DNA of 7,502 nt, taken from NCBI GenBank assembly GCA_017431755.1, contig JAFRKM010000077.1, positions 1 to 7,502 on the forward strand. Direction: 5' to 3'. Below, in pieces: positions 6,083 through 7,502 of this stretch (the stretch's first letter is position 1; each line of letters opens with the position of its first letter). The position numbers were made by a program, and so were the translations under genes. Source of the stretch: Clostridia bacterium. Its GTDB lineage: Bacteria; Bacillota; Clostridia; Oscillospirales; Acutalibacteraceae. The notes below the pieces were generated by a model. That model was not told the origin of the DNA and ran no database searches. It saw only the letters and a list, made by a program, of their open reading frames with translations.

Positions 6083-6150
6083 CCTTACTTTTATTATTTA
6101 CAAACTTTTAAATAGAAAGCCAATTTTAAATTTCGTGCCATTTAAAAATT

Positions 6151-6345
6151 TTAATCCGGCTCAATAACAGAATATTTGTGATTTTTAAAATCTTCAATAG
6201 CCATATTTACGGCTTTTTCTTCCACTACTTTCCCTTCAAGAATAATATTGTCCGTAATTTCTCTGGCCCTCTTTGCAACTGCAACAGCTAGTGGATATTT
6301 GTTTTCTCTGCCATTTAACATTTCATCGATTGATATTTTTTTCAC
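6151..6345 (-). CDS. rpoZ: DNA-directed RNA polymerase subunit omega
   Basis: This 64-residue protein is the small omega subunit that helps assemble RNA polymerase by chaperoning beta'. Recognition rests on the N-terminal ISIDEML, the central YPLAVAVAKRAREI helix (17-30), and the EEKAVNMAIEDF helix (42-53). The length is normal for Bacillota. The start is GTG, with AGGTG 7 nt upstream. Its first 23 bases overlap the end of gmk, so translation is probably coupled. The gmk-rpoZ order is a conserved bacterial arrangement. Confidence 0.95.
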   Translation of the reverse strand: MKKISIDEMLNGRENKYPLAVAVAKRAREITDNIILEGKVVEEKAVNMAIEDFKNHKYSVIEPD

Positions 6346-6955
6346 TGTTTAACACCTCATCAATTATATGTTTCATTTTTTGGGACTTCATTTCTTGTAA
6401 TTCGATAATTTTAAACTCTTGTTCGACACTTTTTTCTATATCATCATTAATTATAACATAATCGTAATTGTGCGCCAAAGCTATTTCATTTTCTGCTTCT
6501 TTTACTCTGCGATTAATTACTTCATCGCTATCGGTTCCACGGTTTTTAAGCCTTATTTTTAGTTCATCTAACGATGGCGGTAAAACAAAAATACTCAATG
6601 CTTCCGGAATTTTTTTCATAACTTGCTCTGCGCCTTGAACCTCTATTTCAAGTATCACGTCGTTACCTTTTTCTAGCTCATCCTTTACTTTCACCACAGA
6701 GGTACCATAGTAATTTCCGCAATATTTGGCATATTCCAGCATTTCGCCATTTTTAACCATTTCCATAAATTCTTTTTCAGAAACAAAATAATAACTCTTT
6801 CCGTTTACTTCATTTTCTCTAGGCACCCTAGTTGTATGCGAAATAGAAAGTTTTAAATTGTCTTTTTTTGCCATTACTTTACTTAAAATGGTATCTTTTC
6901 CGGCACCGGAAGGCCCTGAAAAAATTATTAAACACCCTTTTTTTAATTTATTCAC
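6323..6955 (-). CDS. gmk: Guanylate kinase
   Basis: Guanylate kinase transfers phosphate from ATP to GMP to make GDP and sits in purine nucleotide synthesis and ppGpp-linked GTP homeostasis. Numbered from the chosen start, it shows the P-loop GPSGAGKDT (14-22), the GMP-binding segment SHTTRVPR (39-46) with Tyr55/Tyr56 and Glu73, ILEIEVQGA (101-109) and the Arg-rich lid (135-150). I chose a GTG start at 6955 because AGGAG lies 7 nt upstream. This gives 210 residues, the usual length. The ATGs at 6988, 6985 and 6970 would add unneeded residues, and the first two overlap remA. It follows remA by 22 bp and overlaps rpoZ by 23 bp. Confidence 0.95.
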   Translation of the reverse strand: MNKLKKGCLIIFSGPSGAGKDTILSKVMAKKDNLKLSISHTTRVPRENEVNGKSYYFVSEKEFMEMVKNGEMLEYAKYCGNYYGTSVVKVKDELEKGNDVILEIEVQGAEQVMKKIPEALSIFVLPPSLDELKIRLKNRGTDSDEVINRRVKEAENEIALAHNYDYVIINDDIEKSVEQEFKIIELQEMKSQKMKHIIDEVLNSEKNINR

Positions 6956-6962
6956 AAAATTT

Positions 6963-6967
6963 CTCCT
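6963..6967 (-). promoter_or_regulatory. Ribosome binding site that fixes the gmk GTG start
   Basis: AGGAG on the minus strand is 7 nt before the GTG at 6955, while none of the upstream ATGs has a comparable site. It supports the 210-residue guanylate kinase. Confidence 0.75.
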
Positions 6968-6977
6968 CATAAAAATT

Positions 6978-7223
6978 TTAAGCATCAATATTCTTATTAA
7001 TTTTATTTTCTAAAACTTCTGCACTAAGTGAAGAAGTCACAATATGCCCACTGTCCATTATAATAACAGATTGAGTTTTTCTGCCACAAGTAGCATCAAT
7101 TAAATTTCCATTTTCCTTAGAAGTGTGCACAATACGTTTAACCGGAGAAGAATCCGGGTTAAGTATAGACAAAATTCGATCCAACGCCAGCAAATTTCCA
7201 AAACCAATGTTTAAAAGAGTCAT
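6978..7223 (-). CDS. remA: RemA/DUF370 family DNA-binding regulator
   Basis: This 81-residue protein matches the RemA (DUF370) family: INIGFGN near the start (5-10), P-x-KR (27-30), LIDATCGRKT (41-50) and VIIMDSGH (53-60). In Bacillus subtilis RemA is a ring-forming DNA-binding protein that activates biofilm matrix and osmoprotection genes. Its DNA-contacting arginines, as I recall them, correspond to Arg16, Arg48 and, conservatively changed, Lys49 here. The yicC-remA-gmk neighbourhood is common in Bacillota and fits the following gmk. The ATG start has only a G-rich weak ribosome binding site (GGTGGGG) about 6 nt upstream. The target genes in this organism are unknown. The exported proteins at 395-2331 are possible surface/matrix clients, but no link is visible. 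Confidence 0.92.
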   Translation of the reverse strand: MTLLNIGFGNLLALDRILSILNPDSSPVKRIVHTSKENGNLIDATCGRKTQSVIIMDSGHIVTSSLSAEVLENKINKNIDA

Positions 7224-7257
7224 ACACTACCCCACCCACAAATACATAATAATCAAA

Positions 7258-7294
7258 TTTGCCTTGCTATTATAAAACATAACGGCACGGCAAA
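7258..7294 (-). promoter_or_regulatory. Inverted repeat enclosing a -10 box upstream of remA
   Basis: Arms 7258-7267 and 7285-7294 form a 10-bp inverted repeat with one mismatch (TTTGCC-x-TGC on the minus strand) around a 17-nt centre. The centre holds a perfect minus-strand TATAAT (7274-7269). No good -35 stands at the right spacing. It could be an operator over the remA promoter or a poor terminator for the tRNA transcript, since a short TTT follows leftward. Confidence 0.45.
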
Positions 7295-7317
7295 CTATAA
7301 AAATTATATTAATATTT

Positions 7318-7391
7318 TGGAGGCGCCACCCAGATTCGAACTGGGGATAGAGGTTTTGCAGACCTCGGCCTTACCACTTGGCTATAGCGCC
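7318..7391 (-). tRNA. tRNA-Cys (anticodon GCA)
   Basis: This is a 74-nt cloverleaf with acceptor arms GGCGCTA/TGGCGCC (one G-U pair), an anticodon stem GAGGT/ACCTC and loop CTGCAAA giving anticodon GCA. The T-loop is TTCGAAT. The discriminator base is U, typical of tRNA-Cys, and CCA is encoded. It lies 9 nt downstream of tRNA-Gly. Confidence 0.97.
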
Positions 7392-7400
7392 ATAAAAAAT

Positions 7401-7476
7401 TGGAGCGGATGACGGGGCTCGAACCCGCTACCTCCACCTTGGCAAGGTGGCGCTCTACCAGATGAGCTACATCCGC
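7401..7476 (-). tRNA. tRNA-Gly (anticodon GCC)
   Basis: This is a 76-nt cloverleaf with acceptor arms GCGGATG/CATCCGC and an anticodon stem CCACC/GGTGG around loop TTGCCAA, giving anticodon GCC. The T-loop is TTCGAGC. Discriminator U and encoded CCA are present. It sits between tRNA-Cys and a third tRNA, all leftward and probably co-transcribed. Confidence 0.97.
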
Positions 7477-7483
7477 GTTTTCA

Positions 7484-7502
7484 TGGTGCCTCCGGGTGGA
7501 AT
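7484..7502 (-). tRNA. 3' end of a third tRNA, cut by the window edge
   Basis: Read on the minus strand, the last 19 nt give the end of a T-loop, a T-stem arm CCACC, an acceptor arm CGGAGGC, discriminator A and CCA. The anticodon lies outside the window, so the amino acid cannot be named. Confidence 0.8.

Noticed and set aside
7318..7502. tRNA attachment site for an integrated element using the recombinase at the left edge
   Set aside because: The tRNAs are about 7 kb from the recombinase across housekeeping genes, and I saw no repeat of a tRNA 3' end near it.

Overview
The window looks like a low-G+C, spore-forming member of the Bacillota, most likely a clostridium. The evidence is a SpoVAE-type sporulation protein, a RemA (DUF370) gene heading a gmk-rpoZ-priA cluster, strong AGGAG-type ribosome binding sites, and Gram-positive-style signal peptides. 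I cannot place it further from sequence alone.

Left part (1-2440): the 3' end of a tyrosine recombinase runs rightward off the left edge. It converges on two leftward genes for exported proteins. The first (421 aa) is almost entirely a Glu/Ala/Ser/Trp-rich heptad repeat. The second (167 aa) carries a 37-residue tandem duplication. Their mature parts are unrelated by eye, but the signal peptides, ribosome binding sites, consensus promoters with 17-nt spacers and flanking DNA are clearly homologous. They form two direct copies of an expression-and-export cassette. Each is preceded by a leftward intrinsic terminator that closes the transcript of the next gene upstream, so each is probably its own transcription unit.

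Middle (2441-3657): a lone leftward spoVAE (TTG start inferred from its ribosome binding site) and a divergent rightward mtnN (MTA/SAH nucleosidase) share a 122-bp intergenic region. The mtnN 3' end overlaps the priA 3' end by 23 bp.

Right part (3635-7502): a leftward housekeeping cluster, remA - gmk - rpoZ - priA, has tight spacing: gmk and rpoZ overlap by 23 bp, and the remA-gmk gap is 22 bp. It covers biofilm/matrix regulation, guanylate kinase, RNA polymerase omega and primosomal helicase. coaBC, which often lies between rpoZ and priA in Bacillota, is absent here. Upstream of remA, also leftward, are tRNA-Cys(GCA), tRNA-Gly(GCC) and the 3' end of a third tRNA.

The most unusual part is the left third. 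Two exported proteins share an almost interchangeable 5' cassette but have different repeat-built bodies, beside a tyrosine recombinase. This could be an expanded, recombining surface-protein family, but nothing here proves recombination.
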